A model generated the notes under the pieces. That model did no database searches. It saw nothing but the letters and a program-made list of their open reading frames with translations, and had not been told where the DNA came from. A program made the position numbers and the translations under genes. Below are positions 46,093-47,327 of a DNA stretch of 47,327 bases, in pieces (position 1 is the stretch's first letter; each line of letters opens with the position of its first letter). This DNA is from Thermoanaerobaculia bacterium (lineage in GTDB: Bacteria; Acidobacteriota; Thermoanaerobaculia; UBA5066), in contig JAJVIN010000038.1 of the NCBI GenBank assembly GCA_022071945.1, forward strand, positions 1 through 47,327, in the 5' to 3' direction.

Positions 46093-47261
46093 CGCGATCT
46101 CGCTTTCTGCAGATTCACACCCTGACTTCCTACCCGGCATCCCTGCTGAATCGCGATGATGCCGGATTCGCCAAGCGGATTCCCTTCGGCGGGGCGAGCC
46201 GGATCCGCATCAGCTCCCAGTGCCTCAAGCGGCACTGGAGGACCTTCGACGGCGAGAATGCGATCGTCGAGATCCCGGCGGAGTTGGCGGACGGACGGAC
46301 CGACTTAGGCTCGATTCGTTCCCGCTACACCTTTGAGAAGTTCGTTCTCGAACCACTCGTCCGGGAGAAGGGAGTGGATTCGACCATCGCCCGAGAGGTG
46401 ACCGAAACACTCATGAAGGAGGTTCTCGGAGAGAGCGCCAAGGCAAGACAAGCCAAGGACGCAGCGGAGGGCAAGAAACAGAAAGGGAAGGCGAAGGCGG
46501 GCCCTGCCGAGAAGGATGAGCCGCTGCAGACACCCCAGCTCACCGTCCTGGGTCGACCCGAGCTACGGTACATCCTCGAAGAAGCCTCAGAGATGGCCCG
46601 GCTCCGGCTTGAGGGCAAGAGCCTCGAGGAGGTTGAGAAGTCGCGGATGTCGAAGGCTTGGAAGGAGAACATCAAGCAGCTCCGCACCGGGGCTGGTCTC
46701 GACGCCGCGATGTTCGGAAGGATGGTGACGAGCGACGTTCTCGCCCGTGGCGATGCAGCCATCCATGTGGCGCATGCGTTCACGGTTCACGCGGAAGAAA
46801 GCGAATCCGACTATTTCTCCGCGGTAGACGATCTTCAGCGGGAAGCGGGAGACTCCCATCTCGGAAGCGCCCACATCAACGCGACCGAACTTTCCTCCGG
46901 CCTGTTCTACGGATACGTGGTGATCGACATCCCGCTTCTGATTTCGAACATCGAGGGCTGTGATCGCGTGAGCTGGCAGGGAGCTGACGCGACACTGGCA
47001 TCGGAGGTGGTCCGGAGATTCATCCATCTCGTGGCGACGGTGTCACCCGGAGCCAAGCTGGGATCGACCGCGCCCTATGCATACGCGCATCTGGTCCTGG
47101 CAGAGGCAGGAACGGCCCAGCCCCGAAGCCTGGCAAACGCCTTCTTGCGGCCCGTCAAGAGCCATCCGGACGTCCTGGGTGACGCCTTCGCGAGCCTCGC
47201 GTCTTCAACGCTCGCCAGAAGTGATCCACGTGTGCTCGTGAGAAGTGATCCACCCGTGTAG
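46089..47261 (+). CDS. cas7e: Cascade backbone subunit Cas7e (Cse4/CasC), C-terminally truncated
   Basis: This 390-codon frame encodes the RNA-binding backbone subunit of type I-E Cascade. Its start (FLQIHTLTSYPASLLNRDD) and AGFAKRIPFGGASRIRISSQ are typical, as are SSQCLKRHW, GRMVTSDVLARGDAAIHVAH and SSGLFYGYVVIDIPLLISNI. A Lys/Ala-rich linker fills residues 117-146. The conserved end (SLANAFLRPV at about 350) runs on for about 20 residues and is then replaced at 372-376 by RSDPRVLVRSDPPV, coded by the direct repeats at 47217 and 47241. The normal C-terminal helix with its MYG-like motif is absent, about 30-50 residues. The protein is probably non-functional or impaired. Confidence 0.88.
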   Translation: MTRSRFLQIHTLTSYPASLLNRDDAGFAKRIPFGGASRIRISSQCLKRHWRTFDGENAIVEIPAELADGRTDLGSIRSRYTFEKFVLEPLVREKGVDSTIAREVTETLMKEVLGESAKARQAKDAAEGKKQKGKAKAGPAEKDEPLQTPQLTVLGRPELRYILEEASEMARLRLEGKSLEEVEKSRMSKAWKENIKQLRTGAGLDAAMFGRMVTSDVLARGDAAIHVAHAFTVHAEESESDYFSAVDDLQREAGDSHLGSAHINATELSSGLFYGYVVIDIPLLISNIEGCDRVSWQGADATLASEVVRRFIHLVATVSPGAKLGSTAPYAYAHLVLAEAGTAQPRSLANAFLRPVKSHPDVLGDAFASLASSTLARSDPRVLVRSDPPV

Positions 47262-47327
47262 AGAGGGTTCTGATCAGCATCATCCGCCGAAGGCGCCTGA
47301 GGCGGGTCGACAGGACGGCCAGGGAAT
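47217..47327. mobile_element. Probable end of an insertion element (IS21-like repeats), partial
   Basis: AGAAGTGATCCAC occurs twice at 47217-47229 and 47241-47253, 24 bases apart, and both copies are followed by GTGT-containing sequence. Repeats of AAGTGxTCCAC kind near the ends are a known feature of IS21-family elements. They interrupt the cas7e frame, and beyond them no Cascade sequence is seen up to the window end. The exact terminus and a target duplication cannot be fixed, because the rest lies outside the window. The family call is inference from these repeats. Confidence 0.5.

Noticed and set aside
47313-47325. GGACGGCCAGGGA at the right end also occurs within the 17-bp repeats at 40.4 kb
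   Set aside because: A 13-base match in a GC-rich 47-kb sequence is expected by chance; no further similarity around it.

Overview
The window is a GC-rich (about two thirds G+C by eye), densely coded bacterial chromosome segment from a Gram-negative organism. It carries outer-membrane efflux lipoproteins, a TonB/TolA-like C-terminal protein and periplasmic adaptors. The gene mix suggests Acidobacteriota, perhaps a Thermoanaerobaculia- or Holophagae-like lineage: a large secreted BNR-repeat protein, an FPxTxW-type sigma factor coupled to a Ser/Thr kinase, a propeller-sensor histidine kinase and an M50-CBS protease. That assignment is inference; no rRNA or other taxonomic marker is present. No tRNA or rRNA gene was seen.

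Layout. 1-12.3 kb: two consecutive, complete tripartite RND efflux operons (adaptor, pump, outer-membrane factor), each with its own upstream signals and separated by a terminator. 12.4-14.7 kb: a hotdog-fold protein facing a leftward operon (small Cys-rich secreted protein, TonB-C-like protein, YqgE/AlgH, YjbQ) driven from a good sigma70-like promoter at 14.65 kb. 14.9-17.2 kb: a secreted lipase-like hydrolase and a secreted repeat protein, preceded by two perfect inverted repeats and closed by a strong terminator. 17.3-21.1 kb: an intact VapBC module, ArfB, a YciA-like thioesterase and a HerA/FtsK-like ATPase. 21.2-25.6 kb (leftward): secreted BNR protein, then a GAF/HD-GYP protein. 25.7-30.4 kb: M50-CBS protease, TetR regulator, a leftward M20 amidohydrolase plus Na+/solute symporter pair, and DUF2203. 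30.4-34.2 kb: a decayed second VapBC, then the fadB-fadA beta-oxidation operon. 34.3-41.2 kb: a 1058-residue sensor kinase, divergent from a sigma factor / Ser-Thr kinase / small membrane protein cluster, then a VOC protein, a tandem repeat and a secreted protein. 41.4-47.3 kb: a type I-E CRISPR-Cas interference operon (cas3, cas8e, cse2, cas7e).

The right end is the most striking part. cas7e loses its normal C-terminus at about residue 376 and runs into two 13-bp direct repeats of AGAAGTGATCCAC type, which resemble the end repeats of IS21-family elements. This suggests that the Cascade operon is interrupted by a mobile element that continues past the window. No CRISPR array, cas5, cas6, cas1 or cas2 is visible here.

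Lipid handling recurs: a lipase, two hotdog thioesterase-like proteins, FadAB and a TetR regulator. The lipase promoter carries a TGAGTGA-N4-TCACTCA palindrome with the architecture of FadR (TetR-type) operators, so a lipid-responsive regulon is a reasonable inference. Many long reading frames antisense to these genes are GC-driven shadows and were left out.
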